A stretch of 64,000 nucleotides of DNA from Zantedeschia hybrid cultivar (taxonomy: Eukaryota > Streptophyta > Magnoliopsida > Alismatales > Araceae), in contig JARZZO010000014.1 of the NCBI GenBank assembly GCA_030544215.1, positions 42,437,734-42,501,733 on the forward strand. Direction: 5' to 3'. Of the stretch, positions 19,515 to 29,809 are shown piece after piece. Positions within the stretch are counted from its first letter, which is position 1. Each line of letters starts with the position of its first letter. The notes under the pieces were generated by a model. It was given only the letters and a program-made list of their open reading frames with translations, made no database searches and was not told the origin of the DNA. The translations under genes and the position numbers were made by a program.

Positions 19515-21154
19515 ATGAAAAGGAAACAAAATCTTGGACATATCTCTGATGGAAAGAATAAGATGCAATATAATGAGGATGATGATCTCAAGACCTATGA
19601 GGAGGTAATAAAAAGTATTGACTCTGGGAGATGGCAAGAGTCCATAAAATCTGAGATGAGTTCCATGTACTCCAACCAAGTTTGGAACTTGGTAGATCTA
19701 CTTGAGGGTATTGTACCCATTGGTTGCAAGTGGATCTATAAAAAAAAATTGGAGCAGATGGAAAGTTTGAAACTTACAAGGCAAGATTGGTGGCGAAGAG
19801 ATATCGTCAAAGATAAGGCATTGACTATGACGAGACCTGCTCACCAGTAGCCATGATTAAATCCACTAGGATTTTGCTTGCCATCATTGTATATTATGAT
19901 TATGAGATCTGGCAAATGGATGTAAAAATAGATTTCCTTAATGGAAATCTTGAAAAAGAGGTGTATATGATGCAACATGAAGGGTTCACATCCAAAGAAC
20001 ATCCATATAAAGTATGCAGGCTTCTGAGGTCCATATATGGATTGAAACAAACTTCTCGCAGTTGGAATATAAGATTTGATGAGGCAATCAAATTTTATGA
20101 CTTCGTTAAGAACGAAGATGAATCATGCGTGTATAAGAAGATGAGTAGTAGTGCAGTCACTTTTCTGGTACTGTATGTGGATAACATACTATTCATTGGG
20201 AATAATGTTGGTATGTTATCGTCAGTCAAAGTCTGGCTATATAAAAACTTCTCCATAAAGGACTTCGGTAAAGCATCCTATTGGTTGAGGATTAAGATCT
20301 ATAGATATAGATCAAAGAGGATTCTAGGTTTGTCCCAGTTCATGTACATAGACACCATAGTCAAAAGGTTTGACATAGAGAACTCCAAAAGAGGTCTCAT
20401 ATCGATGAGACACGGAGTTTATCTCTCTTAGGAGATGTCCTCTAAAGCTCATGAAGAGAGAGAGCATATGAGTAGGGTTCCTTGTGCCTTTGTCATAGGG
20501 TCTATTATGTATGCCATACTGTGTATAAGGCCTGATGTAGCATATGGTCTAAGTGTTACGAGTAGGTATCAGGGAGATCCAAGTGAGCAACACTGGATAG
20601 CCGTGAAGTATATCCTTAAGTACTTGAGAAGGACTAATGATATATTTCTGGTATATGGTGGAGATGACTTAAAACTTCGAAGTTATACTGACTCGAGTTT
20701 CCAACGTGATAAAGATTACAACAAATCAACCTCAGGGTTCGTCTTTACCCTAAATGGAGGGGGAGTAAGTTGGAAAAGTTCCAAACAAGAAACTACTGCT
20801 GATTCGACAACTGAGGCTGAGTATATTACTGTTGCAGAAGTGTCTAAAGAAGCGGTCTAGATGAAGAAGTTCATCACCGAGTGGGGGTTATCTCAAGCAT
20901 CTTTGATCTTGTCCCTATGTTTTATGACAACAATGTGGATATTGTGCAAGCAAAGGAATCGAGGTCTCATTGGAAATCAAAGCATACTCTATGGCGTTAT
21001 CTTTTGATTTGAGAGATTATAGCTAGAGGAGATGTAGTAGTTGATAGAGTATCATCTAATGATAACATTGTATATCTACTAACTAAGCCATTGTCTCAAA
21101 ATATTTTTGAGCATCACCTTAAGCTGATGGATATCAGGAATGTAGGACTTTAGT
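19515..21154 (+). pseudogene. pol: Copia-B pol, RT and RNase H, broken
   Basis: RT begins at QVWNLVDLLEGIVPIGCKW and runs to RNase H, in at least three frames. The catalytic box reads YVDN (20,174-20,185) instead of YVDD, so the active site is lost. RNase H motifs follow (YTDSSFQ, DSTTEAEY), then a stop near 20,858 and further frameshifts up to the polypurine tract. Unlike Copia-A and Copia-C, the codon before YTDSSF is a sense codon. This gives a separate line of descent for that part of the gene. Confidence 0.87.
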
Positions 21155-21156
21155 GC

Positions 21157-21167
21157 AAGTGGGAGAT
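21157..21167 (+). promoter_or_regulatory. Polypurine tract of Copia-B
   Basis: AAGTGGGAGAT-type tract immediately before the TGATAG start of the 3' LTR. Confidence 0.75.
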
Positions 21168-22714
21168 TGATAGAAATGTATGCCCTGCAAGCCAATCGCA
21201 TGAGATATGATGGTATCTTTTCATATAATTATCTCATTCTTATTAAAAATAAATGGCGATTCTTCATTATGTCTTATCATTTTACGTGTGTTTATCATTT
21301 GATGTGATGAAGTCCTACAACACATGCGATGATGACTGAATCATAGTGAGATTATGATAATGATATAAGTTATCTATATATATGTATTCGGATAGACCAA
21401 TGCACGTAATACTTACTCATATGATGAGGGTGACTAATCTCATAGTCACTAGTGTGGTGACACTAAGGTATAGGTGCAGGTGCTCATTAGTGGAACGAGT
21501 TCACTGAGCTGATCTGACCTAGAATTTTCAAATGGTCATTATATTGGCTGTTAATAAGTGTATTCTATAGTCACAGTAGCATAGTTGGATCCTAGACCTA
21601 AATTACCAAGGATGTCTTGCTTGAGTGACATTGAGTATTTGATTACTGACTTAAGAATCTTAAGTTTGTGATTCTATATAATCAGTTACTAGGACTCAGT
21701 GGGAATCTCCCAAAGGTAATTGAGTTGACAACATGGAATAATTCATCCTCGATATGTCATCGGAAAGAGAATATCCTATAGAACAGTACTAAAAAATCCT
21801 TGGCTACGGTTAGATAACTAAATGGAAAAAATGAGTGTTTTTTTTAATTTAATATTGAGTACAAGTTTCTATTAGGTTAAGACATATCAGAGTTTGACAG
21901 TTAAACTATATCCTAGTATGACTGGGACATTGCATGGATGAAGATCTATAGCTATGTGGTATACGTGGTTGAAAGGCTACGAGTGGGTTGCATATTCCTG
22001 ATCTCTTTTGGTCATGAGGTATAGCTTGGTGCCATTTATGATAAGAAAGCTCGAAGAATTCATCATATGATGGTGGATTATTGATTATGTGATAATCAGA
22101 TTGAAATTCGTTATAAGATAATGAATAATAATTGATTAAGTCAAATAAGTTATTGTTGACTTAATAGACTAAAACCAAATAGACAGTTGGGCCTAGAGGG
22201 TCACACACGAAAGAGTTTCCATAGATCTGGAGAGGATTTAAGTTTATATAAACTTCGGGATTTTTGTAAAAAATGCTAAGAGTTTATAAATAGTTGTTAT
22301 GGAAAAATCCTAACCAGACTTTAGGACTTTCCACTATGACTAGCTGCCATCCTACCTCCTCCTCCTCTCTCTTTAGATCAGCCCTCTCTCTCTCCTCTCT
22401 CTATTCACGGTGGATTTGAGATTTGGGCGGAGTTTGCAGAGTGTGGAGTGAGATCCAGATTGTCGCGGATATTCGTGTGGATACATCTAGAGGTCAGACG
22501 CTTGAACGGCTCGCGATCCCGAAATCGACCACTCGTTCGTCTCCGATTCGACGAGGGATTTTCATCCCCATAATGGTGAAGATTCGATGTTCATATTTTG
22601 TTTATTATTTTATTGCAATCTAAACACCCGAGAATTGATGCACGTAGATTGAAGGAAGATTTAATTAATTTTTATTTCGCTGCGGGTACGTTCTTCCCGC
22701 AACAATTCCTTACA
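21168..22714 (+). repeat. 3' LTR of Copia-B
   Basis: 1,547 bp, matching the 5' LTR without the solo-LTR insertion. It ends AATTCCTTACA. The right flank GCGGT pairs with GTGGT on the left as target duplication. Visible substitutions and small indels against the 5' LTR are more frequent than between the Tekay LTRs, so Copia-B is older than its guest. Confidence 0.92.
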
Positions 22715-22927
22715 GCGGTCTCATCAGAAGTCAAAGCACATTATGAGGCGCTTTCATTTGATCAGAGAAATCATTGTCTGAGGAGATGTAGTGGTGGAAA
22801 GGGTTCCATCCGTCGAGAACATCGTAGATCCACTGACAAAGCCATTGTCTCAAATTGTATTTGAATGTCACCTAGAGGCTATAGGTATTCAATATGAAGT
22901 TGATTGGCTTTAGTCTAAGTGTGAGAT
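22715..22927 (+). pseudogene. pol: Copia-A pol, end of RNase H, and polypurine tract
   Basis: This continues the reading interrupted at 3,516. The DNA aligns with Copia-C 1,268-1,470 (SHQ..., LRRFHL, VPSV-like, PLTKPL-like), including the same type of frameshifted end. GTGTGAGAT at 22,919-22,927 is the polypurine tract. Confidence 0.85.
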
Positions 22928-23580
22928 TGTTAGGCTTAGGTAGCTTACAAGCCAATCATACATTATATAATCTCATTCAATTTTTAATAAAATGGCCTTT
23001 TATGTTCATTATGTGAAATTCGTTTGTATTCATCTCATAATGAAGTCCATGAACATGTGCAATAATGATCAGATTATGATGGGATAATATTAATGAGACT
23101 GATAACTTATAAACACATTCTTAATTGTTCCTATTCGGAGTATATCTGAGAAAAACACCAGATATCCGGTTAGTACTGATTACTTCTGTTCATATGATGA
23201 GGGTGACTAATTTCATAGTTACTTGTGTAGAGGCATTAAGGCGAATCTGTAGGTGCTCATTAGAGAATAAGTTCACTGAACTGATTCGACTTGATCATTA
23301 TATAGTAACGTACCTAACTGTGAACTAGCTTGATTCAATTGTCACAAGTGCGTGAATGGTTTTTAGACCTGAGACGCCAAGGACACCTTGTCGGTGGATT
23401 TCTGTGCTTTGACCTTGACTGACGGATCTCTAAATATGGGATTCTAAATAGTTAAGGATCGGCTATTTCGGAATACCTATGAAGGAAATTGAGTATTCAA
23501 TATGGGATCGTTCGCTCTCAATATTTAGAGTGAGAATGCTCTAGGAAGGATGCGTGGAAGTCTCTGGCCAGGGCAGACGT
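22928..23580 (+). repeat. Truncated 3' LTR of Copia-A
   Basis: It starts TGTTAGGCTTAGG and follows the Copia-C LTR for about 650 bp, including the U3 core at 23,271. Similarity stops near 23,580 (after GGGCAGACG), where Tat-like LTR sequence begins. More than half of the LTR is missing, without a visible target duplication at the break. Confidence 0.8.
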
Positions 23581-23700
23581 TATATATTTAGTAAATCTCA
23601 TGTCATACCTATGATGCCCCGAAATGATCTTTGGTTTGATCATTGGGTTGATTTTTGTCTATTTTTCTTGAATTTTAGTAAAAATTCCTTATTCACGTCA
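23581..23700 (+). repeat. Remnant of a Tat-type LTR
   Basis: AGTAAATCTCATGTC and ATGATGCCCCGAAATGATC resemble positions about 24,968-25,020 at the start of the Tat-1 LTR, minus its first 20-30 bases. It looks like an older, truncated relative. Similarity fades after about 23,700. Confidence 0.55.
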
Positions 23701-24443
23701 TTCGTCCCTAGTCAACCTACCCCCCATTAAAACCAAAACTTCCAAACACAAAGGTAAAGCCCCAATTTTGAAGAGGGGGGGGGGGGGGGCATTCTCACCA
23801 TCTGGAATTGATGTCTTAGTTGGAGCAGCCACCACTGAGTTCAACCTTCAATCTAAGATAACTTCTAAGTTATCAAAGTCTACTTTGTTTGAAAAGATAG
23901 AGCTCCTAGAAGCCAAGTTAGTCAGCAAACTTAACCAACTTGAGAAGAAGATAATTGGTAAGATTACTTCAAGCAACCCCATTAAATTTTTTGAATAGTC
24001 ATTAGAACCTCTTGCCTCTAAGATTAATACAGTAAATACAAAGATTGATGCCTTAGGCAACACACAGTTTGAGTCTTCCATGTTTACATGTGAGGAAGTA
24101 AGCAAAATAGTCTCTTCAAACATAGAGAAGATACAAGAAGTTATCAAAAGATTGTATGCCCTTGAAGACAAATAAAGAAGATTGTTGAAAATGTTTCCTT
24201 TTCAGCCTTATATGAGCTCCAAGATGTGCAAACACAGTTGGCCAATATAGGTGACTAAGTTAGTCAAGGATATACACCAAATGTTCCAGGCTTAGAAAAC
24301 TACAATCAAGGATATGGACACCAAGTTGTGGAGTATGGTCAAAGTTTCTGAAGCCTTTGTGAGCCATGTGATGGCACCTCCACCGCCCAAGCAAGCCAGC
24401 CCAAAACCAATTGAAATCTTGATGACTCTCCTACTTCCAAGAC
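23701..24443 (+). pseudogene. Unidentified coiled-coil reading frame remnant
   Basis: Open from about 23,768 to 23,998 and again, after a TAG, to about 24,174. The predicted peptide is rich in Leu, Ile, Lys and Glu with heptad-like spacing (FEKIELLEAKLVSKLNQLEK, KINTVNTKIDALG, VSKIVSSNIEKIQEVIKRL), followed by a proline-rich piece (MAPPPPKQASPKP). A run of 15 G lies at 23,775-23,789. I do not recognise the family. It could be an extra frame of a gypsy element or a piece of an endogenous pararetrovirus, but nothing in the sequence decides this. Confidence 0.35.
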
Positions 24444-24491
24444 TGTAGCGACCCAATCAGTTAACTGGCCCAACAACTATGCCAGTTGGTA

Positions 24492-24559
24492 GACTTCCCA
24501 GGAAGGTCACCTATCCTGGGATTTCTCCCTACCGAGCATACTTAACTTCGGAGTTCTTT
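24492..24559 (-). other. 5S rRNA-like segment inside the TRIM LTR
   Basis: On the minus strand it reads AGAACTCCGAAGTTAAG, then GCTCGG, then ATAGGTGACCTTCCTGGGAAGT. This follows the order and spacing of the 3' half of plant 5S rRNA, including internal promoter-like positions, with several differences. It is not a functional 5S gene. Confidence 0.65.
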
Positions 24560-24856
24560 CCAATTCGAGCTCCGAAAAATGGCTAGCCGGTGTTTTTAGT
24601 AGTCCACTGATTTAGTCTATTTAACATCTTCTTATACGGGATGTGACAATCTATCTTAGACAGGCGACGTCCTCGTCGCCATATCACAACTATTATAGAT
24701 CACCAGGCATGTAGGATTCTAAAGGTGGCCCCCATAGGTTCAAGAGGTGGCTCCCACTATGTAGTACTTTGTCTCATATGGGTTCAAGAGGTGGCTCCCA
24801 TAGTGTAGCACTTCGCTCTATGTGGCACTTAGCTCCCACACTTCCAACTGGTGTCA

Positions 24857-24869
24857 GTCTCTGATACCC
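24857..24869 (-). promoter_or_regulatory. Primer binding site of the TRIM
   Basis: The minus strand reads GGGTATCAGAGAC two bases after the LTR end. It is close to TGGTATCAGAGC (initiator tRNA-Met). Confidence 0.6.
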
Positions 24870-25063
24870 TTTATAACGACCCAATCTACTAATTGGCCCA
24901 ACAACTGTGCTAGTTAGTAGACTTTTCAGAAAGGTTACTGTAGACACGCTAATTTTGACATCATATTGAGTAAATTTCATGTCACAATGATAATGCCCCA
25001 AAATGATATGATGTTTAATCATTAATTAATTTTTATTGATTTTCTCTTGAGATTCATTGAATC

Positions 25064-25355
25064 ACGTCGCTCATGCGCAATGCCATTTGGATTCATAGTA
25101 GAAATCAATTCGGAAATAAAATTAGTAAATTTAGGAAGAATTAACTTAATAGCGTCACCTTTAGACGACGCTATTTAAGTCCTAATCCGCCCTAGTTTAC
25201 GATTTCTAATTCTAGTTAATTTCTTAAGTTATCTAAAGAACGTCGCGCGTGGACGACGCCTTTTATGTTTCCTAATTGTTTTCGATTTTATTTTTCGGAT
25301 TTATTTCTATTATGATCACATTAATTAACTAAAAGGCGTCCTCCTTGAATGACGC
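25064..25355 (+). repeat. N10 dyads in the Tat-1 LTR
   Basis: Left half-sites start at 25064 (right half degenerate), 25152, 25240 and 25336. All keep a 10-bp centre between GCGTC or ACGTC and GACGC. They lie upstream of the TATA box, that is, in U3. Confidence 0.85.
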
Positions 25356-25505
25356 ATTTTAAGAATTTCCTGATAAATATGATTTGGCCGAAATAATTTG
25401 GTTTCAGAGGTTGGAAGGGTTTCCAATTCCCTTCATGATCATTCAGGACAAGTCCGAGCCGCGGGAGAGTCCTTTTGAAGGCCAAAATACCCTTGAATGA
25501 CTTCT

Positions 25506-25513
25506 TATAAATA
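25506..25513 (+). promoter_or_regulatory. TATA box in the Tat-1 LTR
   Basis: TATAAATA, at a position equivalent to the TATA box of the Tat-2 LTR (48,959-48,966, minus strand). In both, the distance to the downstream GGCC-rich palindrome is about 545 bp. Confidence 0.6.
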
Positions 25514-26231
25514 TATATAGACATTGGCCTTTGAAAATAGTTGGCTATTGGAGAATTTGGAGTTTCCTACAAGGTTTTTGAAAGACCTCAAGAAGAAAAA
25601 CGTGGACAACAAGGGAAGCTTAATCTTCTTCATCCTCTTCACCCTTTGAAGCCCATTGAAGACCAGGGCTATGTAGGGGCCATCCTTTTCCTCTATTCTT
25701 GATCTTTCCATTGAATTTTAATAAGATTCATATAGTTTAAATTTCTGTTTGCATATAGTTCTTCATTGCATCACTTCATCACACACATTCACTTCATCTT
25801 TTCCATGTCTATACATCCTTTAGGGGTTTAAAAGAACACAAAACAAGTGAGTTCTTTTGTTTAGTTGCATGATAATTTTGTTGAATAGAATACATACTAC
25901 CTCTATTTAGTTCTAATCTATTTATTTATTTTGTTTTCAATCTTTCTTGTAAGGTTTGAAAGAGATTTAGAAGAAAGCTTGGAGTTTGGATGGAAGGAGA
26001 AACACCCCCAAAGAAATAGAGTAAAAAAGGAAAGAAGGCTCTTTTCTTTCGGCCGGCCGAAAGAGAGGAACAAAAGAACCCCACACTCTCTCGATTTGCA
26101 AGGTTAGTAAGTGGTCACTTTTCCATTGAAGCCCTCGGTTTCTAGCAATCACAATTCTTTTATATTGTTAATCATAGTAAACACATGATAGTATGATGAA
26201 CACACACTCTTTTTTGAGCACTATAGCTTTT

Positions 26232-26249
26232 TGGCGATCACGGTGGGAC
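26232..26249 (+). promoter_or_regulatory. Primer binding site of Tat-1
   Basis: TGGCGATCACGGTGGGAC lies six bases after the LTR. Tat-2 has the same site with one change (TGGCGGTCACGGTGGGAC). A TGG start and GC-rich body fit the 3' end of a tRNA other than initiator Met. A tRNA-Arg type is possible, but I could not check it. Confidence 0.7.
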
Positions 26250-27221
26250 TTGTCTTGCCGTTTCTTTTTATTTACTCTTGTTATTTCGATTGGGCACCCT
26301 CGGTGCACCGCTTGTGTTCCTCGGGCACGTTTGATGGTTTGTGGTTGACTATTTGATCCTTATCCCCACGTGCACCTTGTGCACATCCCTTTGTGGCAAA
26401 ATCTTGCCCTCCCTTGATTGCCTTGAGAAGTAGTATTGGAAAGTGTGTTTTGTTTGAATTAATATCCATGCTGTCGTATGATTAGCCTATATATTTAACT
26501 GTTGTCGCATGAGAAGTTGATCTATTATTCATCCTATTATTTAGAGAGGGGATTGCCCCTGGTTTTGCTGTCTGTTTGTTATTTTCAGGACCCAAAGCGC
26601 GTCTGCACAGAGCGGCGTGTTTTATTAAGCGCGTCGCCCTTTGAAGACGCGATTTAGTACCCCTTTTATCTCTCTTACTGCCCGAGCCATTGTGAACAGA
26701 AGGGACTACTGTCTTGAATAGCGTCTGCGAACATCGACGTGATTCATGCTCTTTTCCCTGTTGGTCACTAACGCTCGGATCATTGATTTCCTTGCTACCT
26801 ATATTTACTTATTCTACATTAGAGACCATCCAGGCCACATGTCATTTGCATCGGGGCTCACCCCCATTCTATAGGAACACCTCTCTTAGCATCCTCACCT
26901 CTCTCTGACTAGATCGGTCCCTCGGTCAGACTAGAGTGGTTGATGTTAAGACCTCCGTAAGTCCCCAAAAGCAAGGAACTCCTCTTTGTTCATCAGGCCA
27001 TTTGTACCATTTGAAGTCCCGGATAGTTATTCATACCGTTGTGAGTGAAGCCATAGAGCATAACAATGGAAATTGAATTGAAATTAGGATCCTACCTACT
27101 GAGAGAACTTGAATTTAAAAATCTAATTAACCCAACAAGTAACTCTCAAAACAGCATAAGCATCTATTTAGTTGTTAATCTGTGCCAACTTGATTGAAAT
27201 AATTGTCATCTCAACACAATG
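26250..27221 (+). other. Untranslated leader of Tat-1
   Basis: No gene is seen here. It carries three N10 dyads at 26,599, 26,631 and 26,721; the matching leader of Tat-2 also has three. The rest is unremarkable. Confidence 0.7.
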
Positions 27222-29567
27222 ATGCTACGTTCAGGTAGAATCGTCGGCATGGTTGCTTTTGAACAAGAAGATCTGGTTGAGTACGAGGGAGATGCTTATG
27301 CCCCTCAAGTTCATGGTACACCTTATTCTGAAGATGAAAGAGACGCCTATATCTCTAGTTATCCTGACTAATTCCAAACTATACACAAGGGAATGCTCAT
27401 GCCCCTCAGTTTCAAGATGATTCAATCTATGGTCAATACCATCTGGGTTTGGGCGATCAGTCACGTGTCCATATCATCTCCAATCCTACATTTGAAAGAG
27501 CCCAAGACCAAGCTGGGCCCTCTGCCAATCATCCTTCTGACCTCGCTACCCTCCTGGGAGCTCTGTCTAATCATGTGGATCCTCGTCAATTCGACGCCAT
27601 CCAATCCATTCTAAAAGGAAAAAATCCTCTGCATCTTTATGAGCCAAGTCCCTCGGTTCATCCTCCTGCTTATCAAACTCCTACTCAGGCCATGGAAGGC
27701 CTTCATATTTCCACTCCTCGGCATACAGGCTCTCAACAATTTGGTTCAAGGCATCTTGTTAAGCCGCAAACCCCAATTTATTAGAATGCCTTCAGGCACG
27801 GCCTGAACGCCGCTAGTTCACAACCTCACTGTCCTCGCATCCCTGCTTATTTGCGGAGGCAGTCTTTTCAACAACCACCACCTCCACCAACAGATTCTAC
27901 TACCTAACTCTTAATAAATTTTCCCAGATGGATGAGCAGTTCAAGAATCTTGAAAAGAATATAGACAACAAGGCTGCTCCCGAATTCTCTATCCCTGATT
28001 TGCCAGTATTCCATCTCTTGCCTTCTGAAATGCCAGTCTACAGAAAGTACAACGGCACATGCAATCTTTTCCTTCACATCAAAGAATTCATGTATGAATC
28101 ATCATTTTGGCAGCATGATAAAAAAGCACTGGCTTTCCTCTTCAGAAGATCATTGGAGGGATCAGCCTTGGAGTGGTTCTTCTCTTTAGACTCAAGTGAG
28201 GTAGAAAACTTCGACATGGTGTCAAAGAGGTTCTTGCAAAGATACAAAGACAGGGTGGCACCTACCTTGTCCATTACTGACTTATTCAATAATAAGATGA
28301 AGCCAGATGAAGATTTCATAGTGTTCGCTGATAGGTGGCGAGGGATGGCTGAAAAGATAAGAGATCACCTATCTGAACAAGAACTGGTAAAGATGATGGT
28401 TGCCAACGCCACCCCGCAATACAAGCTAGTGTTGACATTGAATAACTTAACCACCATGGCAGATCTATATGAAAGAGCACGTTATGCTCAGAATGCGTTC
28501 AAAGACTCTACCTTTGCTAGTGTCTTCTATCCTCATCGACCCAACATACCTCCACCTCGGAAGTCTATTATCCCCAACTCTTCTTATATGGGTCCAACTA
28601 CCGAGGGCACGCTATCTCATGAACAGGTCAGTACGATGAACAATAATCAGCCCCAGTTTATGAGGAATCAACAACAATATCAGGCACCGAGGCCTCAAAA
28701 CCAACAGGGTTACAGGCCTCCTCCCTAGCAGCTTTAGTCAGCACCGCAACATCTCCCTCAGCAACTATATAATCCACCTCGACAGCAGCCGAATTATACT
28801 CATGTTCCTCCTAATGACATACACAGCAAAGGAAACCTCCTGGCCCTAGAAGGTCGGCATACCTCCAATTACCAGAATCTCTCACGGATATATTCAATGC
28901 CCTTATGGCGGCCAATGCCTTAGTGCTGCCGAATGAAAGGGCCGTTTCGCCACCAAAAGTTGACATGTCTCGTTACCGTGTGTTCCATCGTCAACCGGGA
29001 CACACAGTAGATGCTTGTTTCCACTTTCGGGATTATATTCATGATCTCAATGATCAAGGAGGGATTGATTGGGAGGAGATGAAGAAGTACATAGCCACCT
29101 TAAAGGCGAGAAGACCTCAGCATCAACAGTTACAGCCACCACAGCAACAACAGCCAATCCAGAGAGCACCGGTACAACAAGCAGCACCACATAATATGGG
29201 TATAGTGCAGAACCCGCTGTCAAAACATCAAAACCAGATCGCCCCCATTTTGATGGGTAGCCAGTCTGAGGCTAGTAGAGGGCAACAGTGGAAAGTAGGG
29301 GATTCTTCCTCTATCTATTCAACAAGTCATGTATCAAGCACCGTCGAGCAACCACCTCGCCGCATCCTCCGCATACCCAAACCAGAACCCATCACCATTA
29401 AACCCATTACACCCTCCGCCACCATATCTTCACCAAACAACCCTCCGCAAGACAACTATACACCCCTCATACCATCTAAACCATTACTCCGTATACCATT
29501 CCCTACATCACCTACAACAACCACTCACTCCGGTACCATACAACCTCTAAACCGCTCATCTGTATAG
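27222..29567 (+). pseudogene. gag: Tat-1 gag, broken
   Basis: It starts at ATG 27,222 (MLRSGR, as in Tat-2 MLLRSGR). Stops occur at 27,369 and at several later points, with frame changes. A recognisable retrotransposon gag (capsid) domain runs from about 27,940 to 28,500 (EMPVYRKYNGT, EFMYESSFWQ, LEWFFSL, YERARYAQNAF). A glutamine- and proline-rich linker follows. The nucleocapsid-like motif RYRVFHRQPGHTVDACF at about 28,971-29,020 has lost the first cysteine that Tat-2 keeps (RYCYFHRQPGHTIDTCF). Downstream, 29,330-29,730 is proline-rich repetitive sequence. Confidence 0.85.
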
Positions 29568-29809
29568 TATCTCCACTAAATAATCCGTCACCATCACCCA
29601 TTTATCCACACCTACAACCATCCAAACCACTTATCTGAGTTCCCTTACCTTCGTCAAATAACCCACCAACACCCGCTTACCAAACCATTACACCCTTCGG
29701 ACCACTCCTCAACACGGCAGTGCTCAAGATAATGCCTAGACCTTCCACTATTGAAGAACATGCACTCCGTAGCGGCCGAATATTCAACAAGGTGTTCCCC
29801 CAGTCTACT

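Larger units (their letters stand above)
3517..22714 (+). mobile_element. Copia-B: full-length but dead Ty1/copia element with two insertions
   Basis: Its two LTRs (3,517-7,044 interrupted, and 21,168-22,714) both start TGATAGAAATG and end TTACA. A target duplication flanks it: GTGGT at 3,512-3,516 and GCGGT at 22,715-22,719, one transition apart. Joining the flanks restores the Copia-A RNase H alignment, which confirms the boundaries. Internal order is tRNA-Met-type primer site, leader, gag, protease, integrase, RT, RNase H, polypurine tract. It carries a solo LTR in its 5' LTR and a complete Tekay-type element between gag and protease. Confidence 0.92.
24444..24938 (-). mobile_element. Cassandra-like TRIM (miniature LTR element), interrupted
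   Basis: Two related blocks face the same way: 24,444 onward (TGTAGCGACCCAATC...) and 24,872-24,938 (TATAACGACCCAATC...). Read on the minus strand, the second block is the end of a 5' LTR, followed at once by GGGTATCAGAGAC, a tRNA-Met-type primer site. There is no coding sequence between the blocks, only a short internal stretch with a duplicated GGTTCAAGAGGTGGCTCCCA. The LTR holds a 5S rRNA-like segment. Small size, that segment and a Met primer site are the hallmarks of Cassandra TRIMs. Tat-1 inserted in its 5' LTR at 24,939, so the far end is not seen here. Confidence 0.65.
24939..26225 (+). repeat. 5' LTR of Tat-1
   Basis: 1,287 bp, from TGTAGACACGC to GAGCACTATA (the relative in Tat-2 ends in CACTCACA, so the CA end has mutated). 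It includes a TATA box at 25,506, four N10 dyads (25,064-25,355), a palindrome CTTTCGGCCGGCCGAAAG at about 26,046-26,063, and a splice-donor-like AAGGTTAGTAAG at about 26,099. Apart from chance frames there is no gene. Confidence 0.88.

Noticed and set aside
24492..24559. A functional 5S rRNA gene.
   Set aside because: Only the 3' half is similar, with several differences, and it sits inside an LTR-like repeat without tandem 5S units.
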